From positions 29,609 to 93,608 of the forward strand of contig CALLJG010000008.1 in assembly GCA_938091335.1 (NCBI GenBank): 64,000 nucleotides of DNA. Direction: 5' to 3'. Below the pieces are notes generated by a model, which was not told where the DNA came from, did no database searches, and saw nothing but the letters and a program-made list of their open reading frames with translations. Origin of the DNA: an uncultured Thermodesulfobacterium sp. GTDB taxonomy: Bacteria; Desulfobacterota; Thermodesulfobacteria; Thermodesulfobacteriales; Thermodesulfobacteriaceae. Positions within the stretch are counted from its first letter, which is position 1; every line of letters starts with the position of its first letter. Position numbers and translations under genes: made by a program. Shown here piece after piece: positions 34,984 to 45,185 of this stretch.

Positions 34984-36030
34984 TTACAAAGCTTTACCCA
35001 TACAACACTTTACCCACCTAAATATCAACCAAGAAAAATTGTCTGGAGAACTGGATCTGGTACCAGTAGGTGGATTTTTATTTGTTTCCCACAACATAGA
35101 GGCTCTACCAATAGGCACAATAGGTCCTTGTTTAGGTTTTACTAAATGCATTTTGTAATGAGATTTTACCCAGATGGGAGTTATTTGTGCACCACAGTAG
35201 TTTATAGCAGGATCCCAAAGGATACCAACCCTTGCATTACGAGCAATCGTTCTTGCTGCAAGTTCTGCTGATGCTTTTAGCTCATTCCCTGTCATAGTAT
35301 AACCTGCCATTGGATAAGAACTGCCCCATGCTCCAACACACCAAAAAAGTGTATCAATCGGATAGCTAACAGTTGCAGCAGCACTATCTGCAGCACAAGC
35401 AAGTTGAGCAATCGGATTGCCAAATAATATTGCCTCTGGATCTAATACAAAAGACATAACATCATTATTCCAAGTTGGATCTATTTCACTAAGATAAGCT
35501 AAATCAAAACCCTCATGGGGCACACATGGTACATCTACAAAAATATCTAGAATGTCAAAAACATTAAAAATGTAATAATGAACATTATATGAAGCTTGAC
35601 TTGTATTGCTTTTCCCACTTGATTTTGAACCTGGATTTTTCCAGTTTTTGATTTTGTTTGACCCAGACATAGATATTCCTAAAGTAGGAAAACACCAAGG
35701 AACTTTTGTTGTCTCTATAATACGAGCTGGCTCCCAATAGGTAACAGTTAAGCCAAATATCCATTTGTTTCCCCTTTTACAAGAACAAAGAATTCTTTTA
35801 TGTTCAGCAGGATCAGTCTCTAAACCTTCACTTGCTGGTTCACCCTTTTTGCCTATGCCTTTTACCTTAACTCCAGCAATGGTTATAGGAAAAATTCCTT
35901 CCCACCTTATATCGTTGACAAAATTAATAAAACTTGATTTACACACCCTAGAATCAGCAAATGTTGAATTTACATAAAAAACTATAAAACCTACCAACAA
36001 TACAAAAATTTTATGAATAACATTTTTCAT
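34984..36030 (-). CDS. traU: Conjugal transfer protein TraU
   Basis: The 348-residue periplasmic protein has a signal peptide (VIHKIFVLLVGFIVFYVNSTFA) and TraU signatures: FVNDIRWEGIFPITIAG, CSCKRG, and WEPARIIETTKVPWCFPTLG. Cysteines are abundant (about ten), which suggests disulfide bonds as known for TraU. It overlaps traW by 4 bp. It functions in DNA transfer rather than pilus formation in F. Confidence 0.95.
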   Translation of the reverse strand: MKNVIHKIFVLLVGFIVFYVNSTFADSRVCKSSFINFVNDIRWEGIFPITIAGVKVKGIGKKGEPASEGLETDPAEHKRILCSCKRGNKWIFGLTVTYWEPARIIETTKVPWCFPTLGISMSGSNKIKNWKNPGSKSSGKSNTSQASYNVHYYIFNVFDILDIFVDVPCVPHEGFDLAYLSEIDPTWNNDVMSFVLDPEAILFGNPIAQLACAADSAAATVSYPIDTLFWCVGAWGSSYPMAGYTMTGNELKASAELAARTIARNARVGILWDPAINYCGAQITPIWVKSHYKMHLVKPKQGPIVPIGRASMLWETNKNPPTGTRSSSPDNFSWLIFRWVKCCMGKAL

Positions 36031-36647
36031 TTTTTATACACCCCTATTTCCTGTACAACCAAATAGTTTTTGTCTTGATATACAATTGAAGGAACTTTCT
36101 TTATTTTAAAATATTCTAATATTTTTTTACTTGCTGCATAAACTTCTCTTGAAATAAAGTTAGAAACATCCCAAACATTGCCCTTTGTAATAATAATCAA
36201 ATTGTCATACCTATAAAGATGCCCAGACTCCTTTAGCCAATTTAACTCTTTTTCAGAAGTTCCATCCACAAAAATAAAATAAAAAGGCAACACCATATAA
36301 TCCAAAGGGTTAAAGGAGTAACCTTTAGGATATATAACCTTTCCTAAATGGTCTTTAATGTCATAAGGCAAAGTATATGTTAAGTTTAACACCCTAACAT
36401 TGTTTTCCCTTGCCTTCTCAAGTGAAAAATTAACTTTAAGATGCTTAGAAATCTGCCCTTTTAAACCTAAAAATTTCTGCTCTAGACCAGATCTTTTTAC
36501 TCTTTCTAAGATCTCCTCATATGCATCTTTTTCTTTTATTGGATAAACCACACCAAATCTCCCCACCACTATCCTCTCATCAGCTTTAGCTAACATAACG
36601 TTAAAAAGCATTGTAAATAAAAACAATTTTAGCCAAACTTTGATCAT
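36027..36647 (-). CDS. traW: Conjugal transfer protein TraW
   Basis: The 206-residue periplasmic protein has a signal peptide (FLFTMLFNVMLAKA). It begins the mature part with VGRFGVVYPIKEKDAYEEIL, typical of TraW, and has the thioredoxin-like IFVDGTSEKELNWLKES with a VPSIVYQ cis-Pro segment. It overlaps the traN stop (TAATG) and traU start. TraW works with TrbC in pilus assembly. Confidence 0.9.
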   Translation of the reverse strand: MIKVWLKLFLFTMLFNVMLAKADERIVVGRFGVVYPIKEKDAYEEILERVKRSGLEQKFLGLKGQISKHLKVNFSLEKARENNVRVLNLTYTLPYDIKDHLGKVIYPKGYSFNPLDYMVLPFYFIFVDGTSEKELNWLKESGHLYRYDNLIIITKGNVWDVSNFISREVYAASKKILEYFKIKKVPSIVYQDKNYLVVQEIGVYKK

Positions 36648-39136
36648 TATCTTTGTTGCACACTTTCTTGAAATACCTGTTTTACCTGTAACTCTAAATC
36701 TTGCCGAATGTTTCTTTGTATATCCTCAACATATTCGGAAAAGTCTATCCTGCCAAAATCAATAGCTTGAAATTCTTCAGGTGTAAAACCTCTGCATTTA
36801 GGATTTTTAGCACTTCCCCAACCACCACTTGTACCAAATGTGGAAAGTTGAGGTCTTCCCTGTTCATGAATAATACGTGCTAGCTTGCTATTAAAACAAC
36901 AATAAACTTTTGCTTTTTGTACACATTTACCTAAAATTTTACTTATACATCTTTTACCAACATAATGACAATAACCTGATTCTTTATATGTCGAAGTTAG
37001 AATGTCTTGTTTATCACATCCTCCTGTAAAAAGAGCGAATGCTAGTGACAAAGCAGACATCATTAATCCCACTGGGGAAGGTACCAAACCTGTTGCATAT
37101 AAAATTCCTTGAGTAACAACGTTAATACTTGCTGACAATACAGGATCTTTAACTAAAAAAGTAGTAGCAAGTGAGACAAAACTTGATATAAGCTCAGGAG
37201 CGTTCACTCTTATATATGAATCTGCATAAGCACTAAATAGCTTGTCTTTATCTAGAATATGCCCTGCAGAATCAATACCACCTAGACTGCTAAGCTTTCC
37301 AACAGTAGAGTCCCATACATTAAAAGAAGGCATACTTTGAAAAACACCAACAACTTCTCCACCACTTCTATATATGAGGTAACCAAGCTCTCCTGTTGCT
37401 GGGTTTACTGTAGGAACTATTTTAGTTATTGAATTTAAAAAACTTGCTTGACCTATAATATTAGTAACAGCGTATATAACTTTTATACCATCTACCAAAC
37501 TTAAACCTGTTCCCCCAGTTGAATCATATAATCTTCCTTTAGCCTCATCGCAACAATTGTGAAAACCAGTTTTTAATCCCGAAGGACGACACCTCATCTT
37601 TTTACCACTAAATATATAAATGGCACCTAGACAGTTACCAGATTCATCTCTTGAACCATCATCTTCATAACCAGATGGTACCTCATCTGGTTCATCTTCT
37701 TCAACAGCTTCTTGCGTTACACACTGATAAGGAGAGCATTTCCAACTATCACCTACTTGATGACATTGATAATTTCCTAGAGGACAAGAAGGTTCTGAAA
37801 CACATCCCTGATCAGTTAAATTACCTTCCGGACAAGTAAGTGAAGCCTCACATTTTCCTGTGTTAGGATTGTAAATTCCTCCTGGAGGGCAAGAATATGT
37901 TCTTTTGTAAAGAAAAAAATCACCAGAGTAATAAACTGGAACATAAACAGTACAATCTCTAACACAATGACCAGCTCCATCACATTGAGGATCACATTTT
38001 GGATCTCTATACGCATTGTAAAGAGAAGCAGTGATTACCAATTTGTTGCCTTGACCTTCAAATTTAATATCATGTGTTCCATAATAATGAAACCCAGTAG
38101 CCAGGTAACCCGTTATAATTACATCATCACTAAATACAATTTCTTTATAACTGTTTATACTACTTCCACGGTAGGTAAAAATTTTAAGGACATTATTTAC
38201 ACCCTGAAAAACATATTTTCTTGCTTTTATGTCTCTTTCTGGGCCAATAGGAGTAGAAAACTCTTGTTGATAATCAACTATTTGCGCTGAAGCAGAGATT
38301 GTTCCACCTGTATACCATCTCCATCCTCCTGGTATTCCTGAACAACTACACCACATATATCGATATGCATATATAGAAAAGGGAGTAAAAATGAGCTTTG
38401 TAGTATGATTAATTTCAGCAGAACAATTGCTACACAGGTAAAAATTTAAATTTGCAGTTCCTGATAGATTTAAAGGTTGTGTCGTTAATGAAGAACTAGT
38501 TTCACATTTTTGTGTAGTCTCATTATATGTATACCCGTCAGGACAGCTTGGCTGTGTATATTGTATATTACAATCTACTTGACCAACAGGGCATATGTTT
38601 CCTTGAGGCGTTGTAACACAGGCATGAATTTCATCTTGTTGTATTTCATCATCTTCATTAACATCTACTACACAAAAATTACCAGGCAAATTATATTCAC
38701 CCCCACCACCACTACTACTGCCGACGCTATTCCCACCACCACTACCGCTGCCGCCGCTGCTTTCTTCCGTTATCTTAACACAACTACGGGTATCAGACTC
38801 ATAACGACACGAACCTGTACAAATAGGTGGAGCAACACATACTTTATACCAACTTGAAAGTACATAAGGACTCAAACAACCTTGATTCTCAATTGGTGGA
38901 TATACACAGTATTCAATACTACTATCAAAATATGGCACCACACCAGAAGGTAACCCTTCTGGTATTATACAACTAGGTGGAGAACACTCTTCATCCTCAT
39001 AAACAAACCCTGCATAAGCTAACCTAACTGAAAATAATGTGGCAAATACTTCTCCTAATAAACTAAAACTATTTTGAAATATTAAAAGAAAAGTTAAAAG
39101 CCAAACTAATCCTTTTTTCATCTTTCCTTTTATCAT
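36647..39136 (-). CDS. traN: Conjugal transfer mating-pair stabilisation protein TraN
   Basis: TraN is an outer-membrane, Cys-rich protein that stabilises the mating pair. The 829-residue product has a signal peptide, a glycine/serine-rich low-complexity stretch (about 125-145) and many CP-type Cys repeats. The TraN C-terminal signature is CLGAIYIFSGKKMRC with FHNCCDEAKG and SKLARIIHEQGRPQL. About 50 cysteines suggest extensive disulfide bonding, matching the DsbC gene in the operon. The ATG at 39136 or MKKGLVW five codons in could be the start. Confidence 0.93.
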   Translation of the reverse strand: MIKGKMKKGLVWLLTFLLIFQNSFSLLGEVFATLFSVRLAYAGFVYEDEECSPPSCIIPEGLPSGVVPYFDSSIEYCVYPPIENQGCLSPYVLSSWYKVCVAPPICTGSCRYESDTRSCVKITEESSGGSGSGGGNSVGSSSGGGGEYNLPGNFCVVDVNEDDEIQQDEIHACVTTPQGNICPVGQVDCNIQYTQPSCPDGYTYNETTQKCETSSSLTTQPLNLSGTANLNFYLCSNCSAEINHTTKLIFTPFSIYAYRYMWCSCSGIPGGWRWYTGGTISASAQIVDYQQEFSTPIGPERDIKARKYVFQGVNNVLKIFTYRGSSINSYKEIVFSDDVIITGYLATGFHYYGTHDIKFEGQGNKLVITASLYNAYRDPKCDPQCDGAGHCVRDCTVYVPVYYSGDFFLYKRTYSCPPGGIYNPNTGKCEASLTCPEGNLTDQGCVSEPSCPLGNYQCHQVGDSWKCSPYQCVTQEAVEEDEPDEVPSGYEDDGSRDESGNCLGAIYIFSGKKMRCRPSGLKTGFHNCCDEAKGRLYDSTGGTGLSLVDGIKVIYAVTNIIGQASFLNSITKIVPTVNPATGELGYLIYRSGGEVVGVFQSMPSFNVWDSTVGKLSSLGGIDSAGHILDKDKLFSAYADSYIRVNAPELISSFVSLATTFLVKDPVLSASINVVTQGILYATGLVPSPVGLMMSALSLAFALFTGGCDKQDILTSTYKESGYCHYVGKRCISKILGKCVQKAKVYCCFNSKLARIIHEQGRPQLSTFGTSGGWGSAKNPKCRGFTPEEFQAIDFGRIDFSEYVEDIQRNIRQDLELQVKQVFQESVQQR

Positions 39137-39153
39137 TACTATTTACTTATTTC

Positions 39154-41151
39154 TTACAAACCTTTTTCTACTCCTGATGAACAAACAAAATCTTGTCCTG
39201 CAAGTCTCATTGCTTGTAGTGCCGTTAGCGTTTGAGGAAAATTGGTATGACATTGACAATCAGCTACTATTACCTCTCCAGGATCTAAAGGACAGTAATA
39301 CTCATTATTTGAGTTTACTCTGCAAGGTTTATATATAAACTCCTCTCTTGCCTTTGACCTAAGAGTAGGATCTACTTCAAGTTCCCTTCCAAGAGATAAT
39401 CCCTTAACTTTACATATCATCTCACAATCATCTGGTTTTCCATAACTCCCTATCATAAATTGTCGATTTGGATAACTTTGCCATGATCCTTTCTCGTATC
39501 TAATATCATCAAACCTAAGTGTTCCTGTACCTTCTTCATAATTTAGCGAAGATACTATAGCTGTTCCTCTTTTTTCAAGAGAAGCTAAATCAGGTCCTGA
39601 TGCCTTACATTTATACTTCCGTTCTATAACCCATTTACTATCACATATAACAGTTTGACCATCACAAAAATTTTGACATCGTGCAAAAGGATAAAGTCCT
39701 GTTTTTTGCCCATTTTGAACAGTTTTTACACCATCAATAATTTCTTCCCAAAGTGTACAATCTTGTCTTTCTTGTAAACTAGCACAACCATCCTCAACAT
39801 AATTATCACCAATTCCACAACCTGTTAAAGGAGTTGAAAAATAAAAATACACATAAACTGGTCTACAACCATAACCCGGATCTTTCCCAGATTGATTATA
39901 TGCAGTAAACAAGTTTGTCGAGCCTGTCAATAAGGTGTAATCTAAAGAAACCCAAATATTACAAGGTTCACAATCTCCACCTCCTGTACTTCCTGCTAGC
40001 TGACCGTTAATGTAATATCGATGTATAAAGTCATCATCGAAACAAGGATATGGTGCATAAGTATTAGTACAAAAATTCACTTTCATATTCCTAATAGCCT
40101 CACGAAATTCAGGTGTTAAGGTTATATACATTGTGTAAGTACTTGTTGGTGAATATAAAAAAAACGTAAAATAAACACAATTTGATCCACATTGCTGTAA
40201 AAAGAAAGGACCTCCACCACATTGGGATCCAGATAACACTGGATCTCTTAAAAAATCCCACCTTTTTTCTTTAACAACTTTTTTTATTACACAACTTTGG
40301 ATCTCATAAGATTCACCTATTTTAGAAGCCATCTGAGTTACCAAATAAGCTGGACTACCACTTCTTTCACTTTCTGTCTCATATGTATAAGATGCTAAAC
40401 CTGATATAAGAGAAGGAGTATCGTATAGCTGAGTTAAACCCTTCACTGCAGAACTTCCCCCTACTTGAGAACATTCAGATAAACTTTGTGCATAAAACTT
40501 AATTGTTGTTCCTTCAATTCTTGAATCAGATATAACAAGAGACCTATCTTCCCTTTGAAACGCTTGAGCTATCATGCCTCCTAAAGTAACCAAGGTATAG
40601 TTCATATTTCTCCAAAATAAATCCTGACCACAGAAATTATTTATACAATAACAACCACCTAAAGAAGTCAAATCTACTTCCTGAACCTTAAGCTGCTTAG
40701 ATGAGGTATCATAACTTAGAGTATAATAAGTACATCCTTGAAGTGTTCCAGGATCACATACACCATATCCATTCGCACATATTATCGAAATGTTGTTTAT
40801 ATTAAATTGCATATCCATTCTTCCATCATGGTTAGTATCATAAAACACCAATACATTTAAATCACCTGTAGCAGTCGGTTGAGCCATAATTGTCAAAAAC
40901 TCGCCAGATGCTGGACATAACAATTGAGCTGTAAAACTCTTTGATTGATCTATTGTTGTCATTGTAGCATTGCTGATAAGAGGATTAATATATCTTTCCT
41001 TTAAGATTCCAGCTGAACTTACTGTACTTTGAAAACTTTGATATACATTTTGTGCTGATTCTTTTGCTTGAGTTTTCTTTTCTTCAATATCACCACATAA
41101 ACCTAAATTAATACCTAAAAACACTAATATAATAATTGTCAATACTTTCAT
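39154..41151 (-). CDS. Secreted Cys-rich transfer protein, TraN-like, with EF-hand-like loop
   Basis: A signal peptide (KVLTIIILVFLGINLGLC) precedes a 640-residue mature protein with about 30 cysteines. I recognise no certain family. It resembles TraN-type proteins only in Cys richness and location. A Ca-binding-type loop YDTNHDGRMD (about residue 103-112) follows the EF-hand/dockerin spacing D-x-N-x-D-G-x-x-D. It overlaps traC by 4 bp at its start and traN follows 17 bp later. It may be a receptor-side adhesin or a second mating-pair component. Confidence 0.65.
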   Translation of the reverse strand: MKVLTIIILVFLGINLGLCGDIEEKKTQAKESAQNVYQSFQSTVSSAGILKERYINPLISNATMTTIDQSKSFTAQLLCPASGEFLTIMAQPTATGDLNVLVFYDTNHDGRMDMQFNINNISIICANGYGVCDPGTLQGCTYYTLSYDTSSKQLKVQEVDLTSLGGCYCINNFCGQDLFWRNMNYTLVTLGGMIAQAFQREDRSLVISDSRIEGTTIKFYAQSLSECSQVGGSSAVKGLTQLYDTPSLISGLASYTYETESERSGSPAYLVTQMASKIGESYEIQSCVIKKVVKEKRWDFLRDPVLSGSQCGGGPFFLQQCGSNCVYFTFFLYSPTSTYTMYITLTPEFREAIRNMKVNFCTNTYAPYPCFDDDFIHRYYINGQLAGSTGGGDCEPCNIWVSLDYTLLTGSTNLFTAYNQSGKDPGYGCRPVYVYFYFSTPLTGCGIGDNYVEDGCASLQERQDCTLWEEIIDGVKTVQNGQKTGLYPFARCQNFCDGQTVICDSKWVIERKYKCKASGPDLASLEKRGTAIVSSLNYEEGTGTLRFDDIRYEKGSWQSYPNRQFMIGSYGKPDDCEMICKVKGLSLGRELEVDPTLRSKAREEFIYKPCRVNSNNEYYCPLDPGEVIVADCQCHTNFPQTLTALQAMRLAGQDFVCSSGVEKGL

Positions 41152-43688
41152 TCTTTTTTGTTTTTTTCCACCATATAGTTAATTGCTTCTTCATAACTCA
41201 TTCCAGAATGTACCAACTCTTCTATTTCTGCCACTTCGTAAGGATCAGAAGTATAGACATAGTACGAATAAGGGTCAACTGTCAATCTTAATACACTATA
41301 ACCAAATCTTTCGCTAATCATAAACAACTCCGAATACTTAGGTGCATTATATTTTACAGTAGTCATTAGATTAAATACAAAGTCATCGTCTATCGGAAGA
41401 AGTTTCTTTTCTCTTGCTTTGTGAAAATCTGAAGACTCTAGAAAAAATTTGAACGAAGAATTAGAAAGAATTACTTGCCCCACTCTACCAAATTGTTCAA
41501 AGTCTAAAATGCTTTGTGTTATTACTCCAAAACTTCCATAATATTTCCTTGCCCGTCTGTAACCTTCTTCCACAAGCTCTTGAAATGCTTTTGTATCCTG
41601 CAAAAATTGCCAAGCCTCATCTAGTAAAATAAGAGTAGGTTTCTCTCTTTTAGAGAGATATAAATCTTGCATCACAGCGTGTAAAATCACTAACACTATA
41701 ACCTCAAACAAATCTTTTAAACCCTTTAAATGTTCAAGCTCAAGCACCACAAAATCATCTTGCTTAATATCAAATGTATTTTTACCTACGAACCACTTTC
41801 CATACGCGCCAAAGCTTGTATACTTTCTCAGATTAAAAGCTAGATGCGTTGCAGCTAAACCAAAATCTTCTTCACAATAAGGCTTCTCTTCGCTACATAT
41901 CAAATCATAATCATCAAAATATTTGGTAAAATTAGCTAAATAGTCATACACATCATCTAACGTTGTCTCGTTACCTTTCATTTGATACAAAGCTCTCACT
42001 GTTGAAACTAAGATACTAACAGCACTTTCTACTGTTGTTCTACCTGGTAGCTCTCCTGTATAAACTGCTGCCATATGTGCTAGTATGTGTGCAATTATAG
42101 GAATGTCTCTATCTGGATCTCTGATTGTTTCAAAAAAATTAATACAAATGTCAGCTTCTGGATGAAAATCTATAAATTTTCCTTTAAACATGTTGCATAG
42201 TTTTTTATAGCTTCGCCCAACATCTATTATTCTAACTTTAACACCTGCTCCATAAGTATTAGTAATTAAATAATTTGCAGTAAAAGATTTACCTTTACCA
42301 GATGGGGCCACTATTATAAAATTGTAATTTGGATTTCTTCTAGAAAATATGTCAATACCTAATATCTGTCCCTTTCTTCCAAGGAAAAGCATATTAGGTT
42401 CATACATTCCAACACCATCTGTCTGTGTTGGTAACATAACTGAAATTGCCTTGGTGGGAAGTACAAAATGTCTATCCAGAAACATCAGGCTCTTTTTGTC
42501 ATTTATAAATCCAAAAGGTAAACTGTAAAAAAACAAAGGTAAATTTATAAATGTCTCTTCTTGCATTACACATCCTAATCCTTCCCAAATTCTTTTTGCT
42601 TTATATACTGCCTTTTCTACCCTTTCTTTATCTGTATCGTAAACCCACAAATTCATAAAACATGGATAAAAAATTTCCCCTCTTTCTATTTCATCAATTG
42701 CCCATACATATTCTTCTTTTTTCCTCTGTAATGACATAATAAATGAGCCAAAACTCTGTTGAGTAAATATCAAGTTTGCTTTAGTATGTATATCTACCCT
42801 TTGATTTTCAAGAACTATTGAAAAAACAACAAAAAACGGAGATGTTATCTGAGCACCATCCCCTGCTACCCCGTCGTAACTTCCTGTCGCATAATTTGCA
42901 AACAAAAAATTAATACTAACAGGTAAAGACTTAGGTGATAAACATCTAAAATACTTGTTACCTACTTTTAAAGTTTTTCCTTCTCTCTTTATCTCTGTTT
43001 CAGCTAATATAATTTGTTTACTTAACGTAGTGTGCGGTGTCCATTCAAAAATAATATCTTCACAAAATTCATCATTAAGCATTCTTCTTAACATAGACAG
43101 CAATACATGAGGTTCAGTTCTCATTGCATACAAACCCGATGCATTTAAATTTTCCTCAAAATTAGAACTTATCTCTTTCACTCTATCTACTGTTACAGAC
43201 TTTGCTGGAATTTTCAAAGAAACAAATAATCTAAAGTTACGAACAGGCATGCCAAAAGGTCCTCTTTTGTAAAATTCTACCAAAGATAAATATGCTTTTT
43301 CGATAAAAGAAGGAATTTTAGGACTGTTTTTATCTTTTATATATGCACTTAAAAGATGATCCACGTAAGGATCTGCATAGCAAATAAATTGTATGATAGA
43401 ACCCTCTGGATATATAGCTTTTAACAAATTTTGCAGAAACCCAAGACTTTGCTCTGAAGCAAAAAGTAAAGGCGTACATTCAAAAAGAATCCCTACTGTA
43501 TCATCTAAGTTGTAATAAACACCAAGCTCTTCATCATAAAAACCATAGACTAAATACTTTGAAAAAGCATTTCTATACCATAACCTTTTTAATTCAGTTT
43601 TAGTTAAAGCTTCTTTCTCATCATCATCAGGCACTAATCCTATTACATTTGCAAAAGAACAAAGTTTTGATTTTAAAAGTTTTAACAT
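41148..43688 (-). CDS. traC: Conjugal transfer ATPase TraC (VirB4-like)
   Basis: TraC is the cytoplasmic ATPase that drives pilus assembly. The 846-residue protein has the TraC N-terminal region, Walker A APSGKGKSFTANYL (about 460), Walker B PTLILLDEAWQFL (about 690), and the C-terminal RKYYGSFGVITQS segment. Length is typical. It follows the traF gene by 17 bp and overlaps the downstream Cys-rich protein start. Confidence 0.96.
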   Translation of the reverse strand: MLKLLKSKLCSFANVIGLVPDDDEKEALTKTELKRLWYRNAFSKYLVYGFYDEELGVYYNLDDTVGILFECTPLLFASEQSLGFLQNLLKAIYPEGSIIQFICYADPYVDHLLSAYIKDKNSPKIPSFIEKAYLSLVEFYKRGPFGMPVRNFRLFVSLKIPAKSVTVDRVKEISSNFEENLNASGLYAMRTEPHVLLSMLRRMLNDEFCEDIIFEWTPHTTLSKQIILAETEIKREGKTLKVGNKYFRCLSPKSLPVSINFLFANYATGSYDGVAGDGAQITSPFFVVFSIVLENQRVDIHTKANLIFTQQSFGSFIMSLQRKKEEYVWAIDEIERGEIFYPCFMNLWVYDTDKERVEKAVYKAKRIWEGLGCVMQEETFINLPLFFYSLPFGFINDKKSLMFLDRHFVLPTKAISVMLPTQTDGVGMYEPNMLFLGRKGQILGIDIFSRRNPNYNFIIVAPSGKGKSFTANYLITNTYGAGVKVRIIDVGRSYKKLCNMFKGKFIDFHPEADICINFFETIRDPDRDIPIIAHILAHMAAVYTGELPGRTTVESAVSILVSTVRALYQMKGNETTLDDVYDYLANFTKYFDDYDLICSEEKPYCEEDFGLAATHLAFNLRKYTSFGAYGKWFVGKNTFDIKQDDFVVLELEHLKGLKDLFEVIVLVILHAVMQDLYLSKREKPTLILLDEAWQFLQDTKAFQELVEEGYRRARKYYGSFGVITQSILDFEQFGRVGQVILSNSSFKFFLESSDFHKAREKKLLPIDDDFVFNLMTTVKYNAPKYSELFMISERFGYSVLRLTVDPYSYYVYTSDPYEVAEIEELVHSGMSYEEAINYMVEKNKKE

Positions 43689-43705
43689 CTATTTCACCCC
43701 TTGTG

Positions 43706-44653
43706 TTATTTTATTTTTCCTTTTTTTCTCCATAATGGTGGAGGTTCATAAGGATCAAGTGGGGTTAACCTCTGAAACTCATAAATAGTTGCTCTTGCTG
43801 GATCTTCTCCTTCGAAAATCCTTAACGCTCTATATATAGCAAAGTAAATTGTATCTAAAGCTTGGACACCACTTCCAATTGTTAAATATTGTCCGTTTCT
43901 GTGAACTATAATAATAGTAGGTGTCACTTCTATACCAAATTTGCTAATCGATTCTGGATACCTGGTTATATCAACATATTTTATGTTTATTCCATCAATG
44001 CTTGCACGATCTAAAATCCGTATCTGTGCTTCACAATAAGGACATCCTGGTTGAATAAACACAATAAGACCATAGTCATTCTTTTTACCTAGGACATATT
44101 TCAATATCTCATCCTTTTGTCTCTCAATCCTTGCCTCTATTCCTGGTACTGATACTGGATATACAGTTGTTGGAAGATACTGAGCATATTTTTGCATTGT
44201 GTAATCATACATATATGAAAAAAGTGCAGCTTTTTTTCTAGCAACATCTACCAAATTGAAATAGTAAAATAGATTTTCTTCAGTCGGCTGAGCTATTGCA
44301 CGCTCTAGATAGTAATTAAAAAGTTCTCTAAATTTTTTAGGCTCCATGTACAATAATTCCTCATAAGTGTACTCAGTTAAGGGCTTTACTTCTTCCTTAA
44401 ATTCTTTTTGTTTTTCTTGCAATTGTTTTTCTGCTTTTTCCCTTTTTACTTCATCATCTTTTTCTTTTTTCTCGGACTTAATATTTTTTTCAGTTTCATA
44501 CCACCACCAACCCCTTTTGCCAGAAGGGGTATCGTAAAAAGAAGAAGAATTTGTACTTAACACAGAACCAGTTCCAGTTTCATCAGTTTTTCCTTGTAAA
44601 ACACTTACGCTAATAAAAAAACAAATTAAAACCAATAAAAATCTCCACACCAT
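43706..44653 (-). CDS. traF: TraF-like thioredoxin-fold transfer protein
   Basis: The 315-residue secreted protein has a signal peptide and the TraF-type GWWWYETEKN motif after it. A coiled coil follows (about 55-90), then a thioredoxin domain with active site FIQPGCPYCEAQI and cis-Pro segment EVTPTIIIV (about 195-290). F TraF has lost its cysteines, but here CPYC is intact, so it may be an active oxidoreductase folding the Cys-rich components. Confidence 0.88.
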   Translation of the reverse strand: MVWRFLLVLICFFISVSVLQGKTDETGTGSVLSTNSSSFYDTPSGKRGWWWYETEKNIKSEKKEKDDEVKREKAEKQLQEKQKEFKEEVKPLTEYTYEELLYMEPKKFRELFNYYLERAIAQPTEENLFYYFNLVDVARKKAALFSYMYDYTMQKYAQYLPTTVYPVSVPGIEARIERQKDEILKYVLGKKNDYGLIVFIQPGCPYCEAQIRILDRASIDGINIKYVDITRYPESISKFGIEVTPTIIIVHRNGQYLTIGSGVQALDTIYFAIYRALRIFEGEDPARATIYEFQRLTPLDPYEPPPLWRKKGKIK

Positions 44654-44657
44654 CTTT

Positions 44658-45185
44658 TTACCAAATAGGGCTTAATTTAGAAAGTACATCTTTTTTGTTT
44701 ATAAATCCTATGTAGCGAGAATCATAACTGTCTGGATGTGATGTAGCTAAAAAATAACTATCTTTAGGAACAGAAATTACACAAATTGCGTTCTCACTTA
44801 AATTCGTACAGGGCTTAAATGGTGTAACCTTTTCTCCTTTTCTTGACCTTAATTTTGCTCTTCCTATATATATACAATTGTTCCAGTCTGCTTCTTCAGA
44901 ATTACAACAATAATAGTCAAGACCAGACACTTTCAAATACATTCCTTCTGTACACATAACCCTCTTTGTAAGAAGATTACCCTTCGCTATCTTATCTGAT
45001 TCTGAACTTTTAACTAAAACAAAATCATAAAGACTTGGTTCTCCATCAACCTTTATAAAAAGGTGATACGGCACACTTCTGCCTACCGAAAAAACTAGTT
45101 TTTTACAAAGAAAATTCATTACACACAAAGATAACACTATAAAAAAAATGGCTAAAACTAATTTACTTTTCTCTAGCCTTCTCAT
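44658..45185 (-). CDS. trhF: TrhF-like conjugative signal peptidase (S26)
   Basis: The inner-membrane serine protease has one N-terminal helix (LVLAIFFIVLSLCVMNFLC). The catalytic Ser lies in GRSVPYHLFIKV and the catalytic Lys in LLTKRVMC. A C-terminal box SVPKDSYFLATSHPDSYDSRYIGFI follows. TrhF/TraF-type peptidases mature or cyclise pilins in related systems. I choose the ATG at 45185 (MRRLEKSK), since the ORF-track start (45230) overlaps trbI by 68 bp. Both remain possible. Confidence 0.85.
   Translation of the reverse strand: MRRLEKSKLVLAIFFIVLSLCVMNFLCKKLVFSVGRSVPYHLFIKVDGEPSLYDFVLVKSSESDKIAKGNLLTKRVMCTEGMYLKVSGLDYYCCNSEEADWNNCIYIGRAKLRSRKGEKVTPFKPCTNLSENAICVISVPKDSYFLATSHPDSYDSRYIGFINKKDVLSKLSPIW

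Noticed and set aside
38660-38790. Low-complexity GSG/GGG repeats inside traN considered as an independent repeat or site
   Set aside because: They encode an in-frame Ser/Gly linker of TraN and show no dyad or regulatory arrangement.
37816-38857. Several short ORFs in both strands within traN
   Set aside because: They are shadows of the TraN frame, with no ribosome sites or recognisable products.
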